A DNA stretch of 10,363 nt from Spirochaetia bacterium. GTDB taxonomy: Bacteria; Spirochaetota; Spirochaetia; Treponematales; Treponemataceae. The notes under the pieces are model-generated. The model was not told the origin of the DNA, made no database searches, and saw only the letters and a list, made by a program, of their open reading frames with translations. The position numbers and the translations under genes are program-made. Each line of letters begins with the position of its first letter. Position 1 is the stretch's first letter. The DNA lies in NCBI GenBank assembly GCA_900770075.1, contig CAAGIZ010000239.1, positions 1 through 10,363 on the forward strand, written 5' to 3'. Shown here one piece after another: positions 1 through 7,337 of the stretch.

Positions 1-1
1 A

Positions 2-116
2 CTCGTCTTTGTCGATTTTTTCGAGGTGCTGGCGAGTTCTAAGTCGCTATAATATCGCAACTTAGAACATCGCATTTTAAAGTTTCCTCTAAAAACTGAA
101 GTTTTTAGAGGTTCCC
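2..116 (+). repeat. Left copy of a structured ~115-bp repeat (inverted relative to the right edge copy)
   Basis: The stretch matches the reverse complement of 10246-10363 almost base for base, apart from a few substitutions and small length changes in T or A runs. It opens with CTCGTCTTTG and closes with GAGGTTCCC. It contains two palindromes: GTTCTAAGT (36-44) with ACTTAGAAC (60-68), which encloses a second short pairing; and CCTCTAAAAACT (86-97) with AGTTTTTAGAGG (100-111), a 12-bp stem with a 2-base loop. No open reading frame is plausible inside it. It lies about 105 bases downstream of the atpA stop. I do not recognise a named family. It could be a dispersed intergenic repeat or a miniature mobile element. 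Confidence 0.85.
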
Positions 117-126
117 ATAATTTTTG

Positions 127-146
127 AGGGGAGAAGTCTCTCCCCT
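127..146. other. Hairpin downstream of atpA
   Basis: AGGGGAGA (127-134) and TCTCCCCT (139-146) form a perfect 8-bp stem with a 4-base loop. On the minus strand, the direction of atpA, the stem is followed by CAAAAATT rather than a T run, so it is not a convincing intrinsic terminator. It sits between the atpA stop and the left edge repeat and may belong to the same repetitive, structured intergenic region. Confidence 0.5.
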
Positions 147-178
147 GGTTCGCACTTTGTTGCTCACCCACCCCACTC

Positions 179-195
179 TGCGGGGACACCCCGCA
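179..195. other. GC-rich hairpin just after the atpA stop
   Basis: TGCGGGG (179-185) and CCCCGCA (189-195) form a perfect 7-bp GC-rich stem with a 3-base loop. It begins about 25 bases beyond the atpA stop on the minus strand. No T run follows on that strand, so it may slow or protect the transcript 3' end or be part of a repeat, but it is not a standard terminator. Confidence 0.5.
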
Positions 196-220
196 ACGCC
201 CCGATATGGTACCCTGGAAA

Positions 221-1987
221 TTACAAATTTCCTGCGTACATCCTTTCAAGACCGCTCATCTGCTCTTCAAACCGGCTTTCAGTTTCCTTTATCATTTCCA
301 GCCTGTCGTTGGGAACAGTAGTCTTCAAGCGGACTATTTCGTCCTTTACAGAAAGGGCATTAACCTTAGACAGAGGAGCGCCGGCCTTTATGACGGCAGC
401 ACCCCGCCTGTAAAATTCCATCATCAGCAGCAGAATCTGAATCTGCTTTTCAGGAACCGAGTAAACGTCGATTTCGTCAAAAGCACTCTGCTGCAAAAAT
501 CCGTTTTTAATCATGTCAGCCACGATAAGAACGATTCTCTCGTAGTCAGGCAGGGCATCCGGGCCAATAAGCCGCACGATGGACTGAAGCTTCTGCTCCT
601 TTTTCAAAAGTTCAAGGGCTTCAAGCCTTATCTTAGCCCATCTCGGATCAAGGTTATCCCACCATTCCTTAACCTCGTCAGCGTATTCGGAATAGGAATC
701 AATCCAGCCGATAGCCGGATAATGGCGGGAATTGGCAAGTTCCCTGTCCAAAGCCCAGAAACAACGGATAAAACGCTTGGTGTGCTGGGTTACAGGCTCT
801 GAAAAATCGCCCCCCGGAGGAGAAACCGCCCCGATTACAGAAACAGAACCTTCCTTTCCGCAAAGGGCATCTACCCGGCCAGCCCGCTCATAGAACGAAG
901 CAAGACGGCTCGGCAGGTAAGCAGGAAAGCCTTCCTCCGCAGGCATCTCTTCCATACGTCCGGAAAGCTCACGCAAGGCCTCAGCCCAGCGGGAAGTGGA
1001 ATCCGCCATTATCGCCACGTGCATGCCCATATCCCGGTAATACTCAGCAAGGGTAATACCAGCATAGAGGGAAACCTCCCTGGCTGCCACCGGCATGTTG
1101 GAAGTATTAGCAATGAGAATCGTCCTCTCCATAAGGGAACGGCCGGTTCTAGGGTCAATAAGGCTCGGAAATTCAGTCAAAACGTCCGTCATCTCATTTC
1201 CCCGCTCACCGCAACCGATGTAGACGATTAAATCAGCATCGCACCACTTGGCAATGGCGTGCTGGGTCATGGTTTTTCCCGTACCAAAGCCCCCCGGAAT
1301 GGCAGCAGTTCCTCCCTTGGAAAGGGGAAAGAACACGTCTATAACCCGCTGCCCCGTAACAAGAGGCTGGCTTACAGTCAGTTTTTTCTCAAAAGGGCGG
1401 GGATTTCTTAAAGGCCAGTAATGGCTCAGGCGGATTTCCTCGTCAAGTTCTGTCCTTGCAATAACTTCATCGACAGTATAGTCCCCGCTTCCCTTAAAAG
1501 AAACAAGAACCCGGCCACGGACAGTTGGAGGAACCATTATCTTGTGCAAAATTGACTGGGTTTCCTGTACAGTACCCAGGACAACCCCCGGCTTAACAGG
1601 CACGCCCTCTTTTATGTTTTCTCCGGCTTCAAAATGCCAGATTTTATTCGGATCAATGGGCTCGCTTCTCTGCCCCGGCACCAAAAAGGCACCCGACTCT
1701 TTGTACATGGTTTCCAGCGGACGCTGAATTCCATCATAGATAGTACCGACAAGCCCCGGTCCCAGTTTTAACGAAAGAGGCCGTTCGTTGGAAACAACTT
1801 CTTCCCCTATTTTCATTCCGGTGTCGTCTTCGTAAACCTGAATGGTAGCTGAATCCCTGTTCTGACGGATTATTTCGCCGATGATTTTTTTTTCGCCGAC
1901 ATCAACAACGTCATACAGACCGCAGCCTTCAAGACCTTCAGCATATACAATAGGACCAGAAATTCTGGTAATCTTTCCTTTTATCAT
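221..1987 (-). CDS. atpA: V/A-type ATPase catalytic subunit A
   Basis: This is the nucleotide-hydrolysing (or ATP-synthesising) subunit of the V1/A1 head, which alternates with subunit B in a hexamer on the cytoplasmic side. The 588 residues match the usual length of about 580-600. The order is: N-terminal beta-barrel (about 1-70); the extra 'non-homologous' region typical of A subunits (about 110-185); a Walker A loop GGFGTGKT at 232-239; the catalytic glutamate in GERGNE (E261); the Walker B region ending MADSTSRW (about 327-334); and SPPGGDFSEP (389-398). The P-loop reads GGFG rather than the commoner GPFG, but the essential Lys238 and Thr239 are present. The start overlaps the end of the subunit E gene by 4 bases (ATGA), which implies translational coupling. 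It is the last gene of the operon in the window; atpB would be expected next but is not seen before the edge repeat. Confidence 0.97.
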   Translation of the reverse strand: MIKGKITRISGPIVYAEGLEGCGLYDVVDVGEKKIIGEIIRQNRDSATIQVYEDDTGMKIGEEVVSNERPLSLKLGPGLVGTIYDGIQRPLETMYKESGAFLVPGQRSEPIDPNKIWHFEAGENIKEGVPVKPGVVLGTVQETQSILHKIMVPPTVRGRVLVSFKGSGDYTVDEVIARTELDEEIRLSHYWPLRNPRPFEKKLTVSQPLVTGQRVIDVFFPLSKGGTAAIPGGFGTGKTMTQHAIAKWCDADLIVYIGCGERGNEMTDVLTEFPSLIDPRTGRSLMERTILIANTSNMPVAAREVSLYAGITLAEYYRDMGMHVAIMADSTSRWAEALRELSGRMEEMPAEEGFPAYLPSRLASFYERAGRVDALCGKEGSVSVIGAVSPPGGDFSEPVTQHTKRFIRCFWALDRELANSRHYPAIGWIDSYSEYADEVKEWWDNLDPRWAKIRLEALELLKKEQKLQSIVRLIGPDALPDYERIVLIVADMIKNGFLQQSAFDEIDVYSVPEKQIQILLLMMEFYRRGAAVIKAGAPLSKVNALSVKDEIVRLKTTVPNDRLEMIKETESRFEEQMSGLERMYAGNL

Positions 1988-2628
1988 TCCGGGAGCCTTC
2001 CTCCGAACAGAGTTGATGAGAGTTCGTATGAATATTTATCTTTTAATTCCCGTATAAGCTCGTCCATGGTAAGCCGCACTTTTACGGAATCTTTTTCTTC
2101 AGTTTTTATGATTATTCCTTCGTGGATTTCGTTTCCTTTTACCGCTTCTTCGCCGCTTTTTTCAAACTGAATTTCTGAGTAAGAAACAATGTCCTTTTCA
2201 AAAAATTTTCCGGCAACCCTTCCGGCATCCTCTTCTTTAAGTCCGCCAAAATAGCTGACAGACATTTTCCTGCCTTTCAAGGCGAAAGCGCACTGTTCAA
2301 GTTTGTTTTCCAGCAGGGACAGTCTTTCTTCCTTTCCAATCGAGGCAAAATAACCGTTCAAGGCTTCAGAAACCTGTTCATCGTAAAAGGCAACCAAAAA
2401 CCTTTCTTTTTCCAAAGGAATATAGGCTTCTGCATTTTTTTCCAGAAGAGAAATTTTTTCTTTGTATAAGGCAGACTTTTCCTCAAGAGCAGTTTTTACC
2501 CGGTCTTCAACACCGGCTGCAATCTTTCCTGCCTCACGCTCTGCATCAGCAAGAATTTTCTCCGCTTTTTTATGAGCATCAGCCTCGATTTCTTTATCAA
2601 GTATTTCGGTTGATCTAAGTTCTTCCAT
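1984..2628 (-). CDS. atpE: V/A-type ATPase peripheral stalk subunit E
   Basis: Subunit E pairs with a G/H-type coiled coil to form the stator that holds the catalytic head against the rotating core. The 214-residue protein starts with a charged, Ala/Lys/Glu-rich helical stretch (about 8-75, including KKAEKILADAEREAGKIAA) that should be a coiled coil. A globular C-terminal half follows, ending in a 'KVRLTMDELIRELKDKYSYELSSTLFG'-like segment split across about 180-210, a pattern common to E subunits. Length fits the family (about 190-215). A GAGG motif lies about 9 bases before the ATG. It lies 32 bases after subunit F and overlaps the subunit A start by 4 bases. The sequence is divergent, as is usual for E subunits, so the call rests on helical pattern, length and position in the operon. 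Confidence 0.88.
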   Translation of the reverse strand: MEELRSTEILDKEIEADAHKKAEKILADAEREAGKIAAGVEDRVKTALEEKSALYKEKISLLEKNAEAYIPLEKERFLVAFYDEQVSEALNGYFASIGKEERLSLLENKLEQCAFALKGRKMSVSYFGGLKEEDAGRVAGKFFEKDIVSYSEIQFEKSGEEAVKGNEIHEGIIIKTEEKDSVKVRLTMDELIRELKDKYSYELSSTLFGGRLPE

Positions 2629-2660
2629 CTTTTATTTCCTCAAACGCCGGCATCACCAAA

Positions 2661-2993
2661 CTATACAGAAACACCGACCGCTTCGCGAATGGAATCCGTA
2701 AGGGATTTTTTCCCCTGCAGATGCCCGTTCAGCGGCGGAATTTCAACAATAAGCGGAAACTGCGCACCTTTCTGCCAGGCAAGCACTTCCTGTTCAAGCA
2801 TGGCAGAAACATCCTCTGACAAAATCAGAACTTTAGGACGCTCAGCAACAGGCAGGGAATTCTCACCTCCATGACCGGTCACCCGGTTAAAGGCATTGAG
2901 AGCTTCCTTTCTGTTTAGGGCAACTGCTCCATCAACGCCAACAAGCTTAAAAGCAAGAACAAGTTCCCTCTGTGCAATCGTAAAGTATTCCAT
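2661..2993 (-). CDS. atpF: V/A-type ATPase central stalk subunit F
   Basis: Subunit F binds subunit D in the rotating central shaft and is thought to modulate the enzyme. The protein is 110 residues from the ATG at 2993, matching the family (about 100-115). It begins MEYFTIAQRELVLAFKLVGV, the typical opening strand and helix with 'GF(R/K)LAGV', and later has KVLILSEDVSAML and FPLIVEIPPL, the two signature strands (ITED and PIILEIP in relatives). An upstream TTG at 3041 in frame would add 16 residues, but that extension is basic and Phe/Gly-rich, unlike the family, and the internal ATG gives the canonical start; the GGGA just before it is a weak ribosome site. A 91-base spacer separates it from subunit K, the largest gap in the operon. 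The symbol follows V-type naming and is not the F-type b subunit. Confidence 0.87.
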   Translation of the reverse strand: MEYFTIAQRELVLAFKLVGVDGAVALNRKEALNAFNRVTGHGGENSLPVAERPKVLILSEDVSAMLEQEVLAWQKGAQFPLIVEIPPLNGHLQGKKSLTDSIREAVGVSV

Positions 2994-3084
2994 ATTTTTT
3001 TTCCCAAAAAAACTTCCGGAACCCCTAAAGAGCCGCCTCAAGGATTTTCGAGTTTTCCTTTAAAAGTTCCTTTCAACTGATTTT

Positions 3085-3450
3085 TTAGAGAATGATTATC
3101 AAAAGCGCAACAAGAAAGCCCCAGAGACAGATACCTTCTGCAAGACCTACGAACGGCAGGGCTTTTCCCGAAAGTTCTGCATTTTCGCTCATGGCACCCA
3201 TTGCTGCCGCACCGATTTTTCCTACAGCCATTCCGCCGGCAATACAGGCAAGGGAAACGGCAAAAGCCGCAGCGATGTATTTTACGAACCCGGTGTCAGA
3301 AGTTTTTTCTACAGTGGCCTCAGCGGTGGTTCCAGCCTGAACTTCTGCAACCGTTTGGTTTTCGGCAGCAGCGGCTGCTTCCTGAGAAAAAAGACCAGCT
3401 GCAGTAAAACAAAGCAGGGCAGCTGCCAGTGCAATAATTTTTTTGTTCAT
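3085..3450 (-). CDS. atpK: V/A-type ATPase membrane rotor proteolipid (subunit K / c)
   Basis: This is the ring-forming rotor subunit that carries the ion across the membrane. Of 121 residues, 1-23 look like a cleavable signal peptide (basic MNKK, hydrophobic core, then LFSQ-EAA). A short Ala/Glu/Thr-rich linker (about 24-52) follows, then two membrane helices (about 57-85 and 97-121). The ion-binding carboxylate is most likely Glu105 in VGLAEGICLWG in the second helix. This is a two-helix proteolipid, not the duplicated four-helix form. Thermus thermophilus has a similar signal peptide on its c subunit, from memory. The residue after the glutamate is Gly rather than the Thr or Ser of typical Na+-binding 'ES/ET' motifs, which hints at H+ coupling (inference). 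A GAGG site lies 8 bases before the ATG, and the gene follows subunit I by 23 bases. Confidence 0.93.
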   Translation of the reverse strand: MNKKIIALAAALLCFTAAGLFSQEAAAAAENQTVAEVQAGTTAEATVEKTSDTGFVKYIAAAFAVSLACIAGGMAVGKIGAAAMGAMSENAELSGKALPFVGLAEGICLWGFLVALLIIIL

Positions 3451-3473
3451 ATCTTTACCTCACAAAAAATTTA

Positions 3474-5447
3474 TCATTTATATTCAAACGCAAAAGGAAC
3501 GAATTCCTTTCCCGTTTCATTAAAGAATTTAGAGAAAAACTCGTAGTACTGAAGGCGGATTACCTGAATGGCAACAATCATTCCTTCAAGAACGACGACA
3601 ATTCCGTTTCCGACTATCAAAATAAAAATCTGTGCAAAACCGGCCGGAGCAATGCTGCACATTTTTTCGATGATAAACCCAAGAACTGCATGAGCAAGGG
3701 CAAAGGCACCAACCCGGACAAAACTGATGGAATTTGAAAGATAAGAAGAAATCACCTCTATCAGTTCCACCGCCCCGCCAATCAAAACTCCGCCGAGCCC
3801 GCCTTCAAGGACAGGCCTTTCTCCGTCAAAAAATCTCTCAAAAGGCTCCCCGAAGGCTGCAAAAAACAGGGTTACGGCAATAAAAATCCAGTCAAAGGCT
3901 GTCGGAGCGTGATGTGCAAAGCCTATCCTCAGTGCAAAAATCACCACATACCAGAACCACAGGGCACCGGCAATACCCTTTTTTCCGAAAATTGCACTTC
4001 CGTATTTCCGGCATGAGAACTTATTTACGATGTTTATCAAAAGCCCGATGGAATTGATTACAAATCCCACTGCCATGGTAAAGCCAAAGATTCCAAAGAT
4101 TATTCCGATAGCATTGGTGGATTCCCAAAACTTCATTTCCAGAATAGGATAGCGGCTTTCGCCGAAGAGCCCGGTCAAAAACAGCGACACCGGCTTCAAA
4201 AGCCCCTGGGTTGCAAAAAATTCACCGGTCAAAATACCCATTATCATGCTTGAACAGCCGATTGCCATAAAGACAGGCGCAAATTTGTTCCAGTTTCCCA
4301 CCTTCAAAACTTTTGCAGACATCAAAATGCCGGCAAGCAGGAACACAAACCCCTGCCCGGCATCCCCGAACATTATGCCGAAAAGAAGGGTAAAAAACAT
4401 AGCAACAAAAGGAGTCGGGTCTATGGTACCGTAGGCCGGAGAACCGTAACTGAAAATCATCCTTTCAAAGGCACTTATGAACTTTCCGTGATGGAGTTTT
4501 ACAGGTACCTTTTCTTCACCAGCCTGAACCGCAGGCACTTCTTCCGGTTCAAACAGCCGGATGGCGATTCTTCCTTCGGAAAGCCTGTCCAGTTCCGTCA
4601 TCATAGAATGGCAGTCGCTTTCAGGAATCCATCCCGTAAGCCGGTAAACCAGATCCGTAGACTCCAAACTGTTTTCCAAAAGCGTAATCTGGGAAGCAAT
4701 GGAAAACTGACACAAAAACTTTTTCAGAAAATCCCCATGGGTTTTTGCCAGATTGTGCTTTTCTTCTTCTATGCTGTCAAAAGCCCGATTTTTTTCCTGA
4801 ACCTGACGCTGAAGGCTTAAAAGCACGTCATCCGGCACCCCTTTAAAGTCGCTGGGAATTTCCATGTTTACAAAGCCATGTTTTTTAAGTTCGGTGTCCA
4901 GAGAAAAACGGCCTTTTTTAGAAGTTGCCGCAAGAATCCGGGATTTGTCTTCTCCCAAAGGCACTATGACTGCCCTCTGCCCCACATCAAAGACAAGGCT
5001 TTCAAACACGGCAGGATCTATTTTACCCACCCGAAGGGAAAGAAAAGACAGATGTTCCAGTTCGCTGTAGGGCACTTTCAGGTTTGAAAAAGAAAGGGCT
5101 TCCTTATATGCTTCCTGAACCCGATTGAGTTCCTCTGCTGCTTCCCTCTCTTTTTTCTGGAGACAGTCCACCGTATAAAGAAATTTCTGACACAAAACCC
5201 TGTCATACTCAGAAGGACGGACAGCAGACTGCAAATCCCCTGTCGTAACATCCGGCAGGTTCAGAAAAGAGCGGACAGACTTAAGCTTAGCGAGGGTTTC
5301 TTCATCCGGATTTGAAATCGACCGATTCAGTTCAAGTTTCTGCTGGAACTGGAAATTTCCCTTTTTTCCGAGAAATTCAATCACCTCGTCGATGTCTTCC
5401 TTCAGAACCATAAGTTCCACAAGACGCATTTTCGCTGTTTTAGCCAT
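3474..5447 (-). CDS. atpI: V/A-type ATPase membrane stator subunit I (a subunit)
   Basis: Subunit I forms the ion half-channels against the K ring and anchors the peripheral stalks. The 657 residues fit the family (about 620-680). Residues 1 to about 325 form a soluble, partly coiled-coil domain. The rest is a membrane domain of about eight helices that opens with the family signature YGSPAYGTIDPTPFVAMFF, then FGIMFGDAGQG. Near the C-terminus SISFVRVGAFALAHA supplies the essential channel arginine (about residue 578), followed by a second conserved motif, IQVIRLQYYEFFSKFF. The gene overlaps the end of subunit C. Two ATGs are adjacent (5450 and 5447); the ribosome site GGAGG lies only 3 bases before the first and 6 before the second, so I prefer the second, though either is possible. 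Confidence 0.96.
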   Translation of the reverse strand: MAKTAKMRLVELMVLKEDIDEVIEFLGKKGNFQFQQKLELNRSISNPDEETLAKLKSVRSFLNLPDVTTGDLQSAVRPSEYDRVLCQKFLYTVDCLQKKEREAAEELNRVQEAYKEALSFSNLKVPYSELEHLSFLSLRVGKIDPAVFESLVFDVGQRAVIVPLGEDKSRILAATSKKGRFSLDTELKKHGFVNMEIPSDFKGVPDDVLLSLQRQVQEKNRAFDSIEEEKHNLAKTHGDFLKKFLCQFSIASQITLLENSLESTDLVYRLTGWIPESDCHSMMTELDRLSEGRIAIRLFEPEEVPAVQAGEEKVPVKLHHGKFISAFERMIFSYGSPAYGTIDPTPFVAMFFTLLFGIMFGDAGQGFVFLLAGILMSAKVLKVGNWNKFAPVFMAIGCSSMIMGILTGEFFATQGLLKPVSLFLTGLFGESRYPILEMKFWESTNAIGIIFGIFGFTMAVGFVINSIGLLINIVNKFSCRKYGSAIFGKKGIAGALWFWYVVIFALRIGFAHHAPTAFDWIFIAVTLFFAAFGEPFERFFDGERPVLEGGLGGVLIGGAVELIEVISSYLSNSISFVRVGAFALAHAVLGFIIEKMCSIAPAGFAQIFILIVGNGIVVVLEGMIVAIQVIRLQYYEFFSKFFNETGKEFVPFAFEYK

Positions 5448-6427
5448 CATTCACCTCCCAGCCTCAAACCTTCCGTAACGTAACGGATATTGTTAAGTTC
5501 ATCCTGCTTAATTTTAAAATAGCATACAAGAGCCAGAGAAGTAAGCGGATATTTATGAAAAATCGTAGAATACTTTTTTACAAGACCGGCACGGAAAGCA
5601 TTTTCCACCCAGCGGGGGTCAATCTCCCAGACAACTCCCTCTTCGTGCGGGTTTAGAAGTCCCGCATATTTCCAGTTCTTCCATTCTTCAAAACTAGAAA
5701 AATCCTTGTTGAGAATTTTAAGTGCTTCTCCTGCAAAAATGTCAGCTTCGCCGGATTTAAAATTTTCAAAAAAAAGTTTCTGACAGACAGTTTCCCTGTC
5801 CATTCCATAGTAAAGCTTGAGCCGCATAGCCCAGACTATGTTGCGGATTTTTATCTCTTCTGCAACGAGAGCCTTTATCTGATTTTTTACGGATGCCTCA
5901 GTTTTGCAGGCAGCATCCCACAAGTCCCGCAGGTACTGAAAGTCAAGTTTTGTATCCATAACCTGCTGTTCAGATATGTCAGGAACCCGGTCATACCAGG
6001 AAAGCCGGTCTTTTTCGGTGATTTTTTTAATATCCGGCCAGCCTCCGTAGTTTAAGAGGGAATATTCTTTTAAATCTATGACCTCAGGACACTTTGTTTC
6101 CTTCATGCACAAGGCGCCGGCAATCATTTTAAGGTTGCCGTAATCGTAGGACTGAAGCAGCGTAAGAAGGATTTTCTGAGGCTGTGAATAGCACTCCACC
6201 AGATGACAATACTGTTTTATAAACGCCCTTACAGACTTTTCTTCGATTTCCTTTGCCAGAAGGTTTTCCGGAATTGCGGGAACTTCCCCCTCAAAAAGCA
6301 GGCTGTAAAGTTCCGTCAAAGATTTTGCAGAGTAGAGTTTTTCAGCATTTTTCCCGGAATAGGACGCAGAGAGCATCCCGGAAACTTTTGCATAAACATA
6401 AGCATCTGCAGCAGATTTATCCATCAT
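5447..6427 (-). CDS. atpC: V/A-type ATPase subunit C (AC39/d family)
   Basis: This subunit is the socket linking the central shaft to the proteolipid ring. The 326 residues fit the family (about 320-350). It is rich in helices and begins with the family's N-terminal pattern of 'Y-Y-A-K-x-S' (DAYVYAKVSGMLSASYSG). Further family-like stretches are DYGNLKMIAGALC, the KIRNIVWAMRLKLYYGM segment (typical 'E..NLR.ilr.k..g') and the C-terminal IFHKYPLTSLALVCYFKIKQDELNNIRYV, here given as overlapping key parts. That last stretch, where the chain ends in 'Y.....KE.E..NIR', is diagnostic. The start ATG is directly followed by a second ATG (6424), so the N-terminus could be one residue shorter. It begins 12 bases after the G-type subunit, and its stop overlaps the subunit I start. 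Confidence 0.93.
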   Translation of the reverse strand: MMDKSAADAYVYAKVSGMLSASYSGKNAEKLYSAKSLTELYSLLFEGEVPAIPENLLAKEIEEKSVRAFIKQYCHLVECYSQPQKILLTLLQSYDYGNLKMIAGALCMKETKCPEVIDLKEYSLLNYGGWPDIKKITEKDRLSWYDRVPDISEQQVMDTKLDFQYLRDLWDAACKTEASVKNQIKALVAEEIKIRNIVWAMRLKLYYGMDRETVCQKLFFENFKSGEADIFAGEALKILNKDFSSFEEWKNWKYAGLLNPHEEGVVWEIDPRWVENAFRAGLVKKYSTIFHKYPLTSLALVCYFKIKQDELNNIRYVTEGLRLGGE

Positions 6428-6439
6428 ACCGCACCGCCG

Positions 6440-6751
6440 TTATTTTTGTTTTACCAGACGATCCATAAGGCTGTTAAAAGCAGCCCTATCCTGAACTGAT
6501 TTAGAAATTTCTTCTTTATAGGAGTTTATTTCCAAAGCAACCTTCTCGTTTATTTTTGCAGAGTCTTCGTTAAAGGACTTTTCAAGTTCCGAAGCCTGCA
6601 AATTAAACCTGTCAAGAAAATCCTTTTCGGCCTTAGCCTTGGCTTCGTTTACAATTTCTGCAGCCTTGTTCCGGGCCTCAACGGTAAGGGTCGAAGCCAG
6701 GCTTTCAACTTCCAGAAGGTGCTCTATTACGTTTGATTCGCTTTGTTCCAT
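6440..6751 (-). CDS. Small coiled-coil protein, probable V/A-type ATPase peripheral stalk subunit G/H
   Basis: The 103-residue protein is almost entirely predicted helix. It has a heptad-like, Ala/Glu/Lys-rich core (EARNKAAEIVNEAKAKAEKD, about residues 25-44) typical of the G/H subunit that coils around subunit E. There is no signal peptide or membrane helix. Its size matches family members of about 100-110 residues. The ATG at 6751 is chosen because AGGAG lies 9 bases upstream; an in-frame start at 6775 would overlap the previous gene and lacks a good site. It lies 13 bases after the PTS gene and 12 before subunit C, at the head of the structural ATPase genes. Low-complexity coiled coils are hard to assign by eye, so the name rests largely on position. 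Confidence 0.78.
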   Translation of the reverse strand: MEQSESNVIEHLLEVESLASTLTVEARNKAAEIVNEAKAKAEKDFLDRFNLQASELEKSFNEDSAKINEKVALEINSYKEEISKSVQDRAAFNSLMDRLVKQK

Positions 6752-6764
6752 AAAAAAAATCTCC

Positions 6765-7226
6765 TCAGACGGCAACTTCAGACTGAACGATTAAATCGTA
6801 AACTTCAGACGGAACTTTGCAGGAAATCAGTTTGTCTACAAAACCGTTTTTCTGAATGAGAAGCGCAAGGGATTTTAAAATCTGAATGTGCTTTTCGGTC
6901 TGGTCTTCGCCTGCAACCAGCATAAAAACCACCTTTACCGGGGAACCGTCCAAAGCCTCGTAATCTATTCCCTCCCGGCTTATTCCGATTGCGCCTATAG
7001 TACCATGCACGGAAGAAGCAAAAGCGTGGGGAACAGCAACGGCATGCAGAATCCCGGTGCTCATCTGGGCTTCCCGCTCGTTCAGGGCAGCAAGCACCTG
7101 TTCTCTGTCAAAATCAGGATACAGATTGTGGAGGGCTTCAACCATCTCTTCAAACAGCTCGTCCTTTTCGGTGCTCTCCAGACCAACAATTATGCTTTCC
7201 TTCGTAAAAACATTTTCAAGAAGCAT
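6765..7226 (-). CDS. PTS EIIA domain protein, PtsN (EIIA-Ntr)/fructose type
   Basis: A single soluble EIIA domain of 153 residues, the usual size of PtsN. In this family a conserved histidine accepts phosphate from an HPr-type carrier. Here it is about His67 in AVAVPHAFAS, preceded by the family pattern 'REAQMSTGIL' and followed by the middle strand VKVVFMLVAGEDQTEKHIQILKSLA (key residues: F-L-V-A, then H and I/L spacing) typical of EIIA. No transmembrane EIIB/EIIC part is attached, so a regulatory rather than sugar-transport role is likely. The start is the ATG at 7226, 6 bases after AGGAG; a GTG at 7229 is only 3 bases away. It is the first gene of the ATPase operon and overlaps the next gene's ribosome site region. 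What it regulates is not visible in the sequence; coupling of phosphotransfer state to the ATPase is speculation. Confidence 0.9.
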   Translation of the reverse strand: MLLENVFTKESIIVGLESTEKDELFEEMVEALHNLYPDFDREQVLAALNEREAQMSTGILHAVAVPHAFASSVHGTIGAIGISREGIDYEALDGSPVKVVFMLVAGEDQTEKHIQILKSLALLIQKNGFVDKLISCKVPSEVYDLIVQSEVAV

Positions 7227-7248
7227 CACTGTCTCCTACTAAACAACA

Positions 7249-7275
7249 GGCACCCCTAAAAGACTTAGGGATGCC
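7249..7275 (-). terminator. Hairpin before the PTS-ATPase operon, possible weak terminator or attenuator
   Basis: On the minus strand GGCATCCCTAA and TTAGGGGTGCC pair along 11 positions (one is a G-U wobble) around a 5-base loop. TGTTGTTT follows, a short, imperfect T-rich tail. It lies about 22 bases before the ATG of the PTS gene, immediately 5' of its ribosome site. Together with the stronger terminator at 7297-7337 it could separate secG transcription from the ATPase operon, or be a leader structure of that operon. Confidence 0.5.
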
Positions 7276-7296
7276 TTAAACTTTAAAGAGTCGCAG

Positions 7297-7337
7297 GCAC
7301 TTCAAAAAAAGCCGCCTTCGGCTGATTTTAAAAGTGC
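7297..7337 (-). terminator. Intrinsic terminator downstream of secG
   Basis: On the minus strand AGCCG-AAGG-CGGCT (7310-7323) is followed by a run of seven T (7304-7310, including the last stem base). An outer pairing GCACTT/AAGTGC (7332-7337 with 7297-7302) and an A-tract opposite the T-tract extend the structure. It lies about 84 bases after the secG stop. A second small stem, GCGGT/ACCGC (7339-7354), lies between the two. This is a reasonable end for the secG transcript. Confidence 0.7.

Noticed and set aside
48..53. TATAAT in the left edge repeat as a promoter -10 box
   Set aside because: No -35-like hexamer lies 16-18 bases upstream, the match is inside a palindrome, and the right copy lacks the perfect hexamer.
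127..195. Rho-independent terminator for atpA
   Set aside because: The two hairpins are strong but neither is followed by a T run on the minus strand.
206..802. Plus-strand open frame opposite the 3' end of atpA
   Set aside because: Antisense shadow of a conserved gene, with no ribosome site or family resemblance.
2994..3041. N-terminal extension of subunit F from a TTG at 3041
   Set aside because: The added 16 residues do not resemble the family, whereas the ATG at 2993 gives the canonical start and length.
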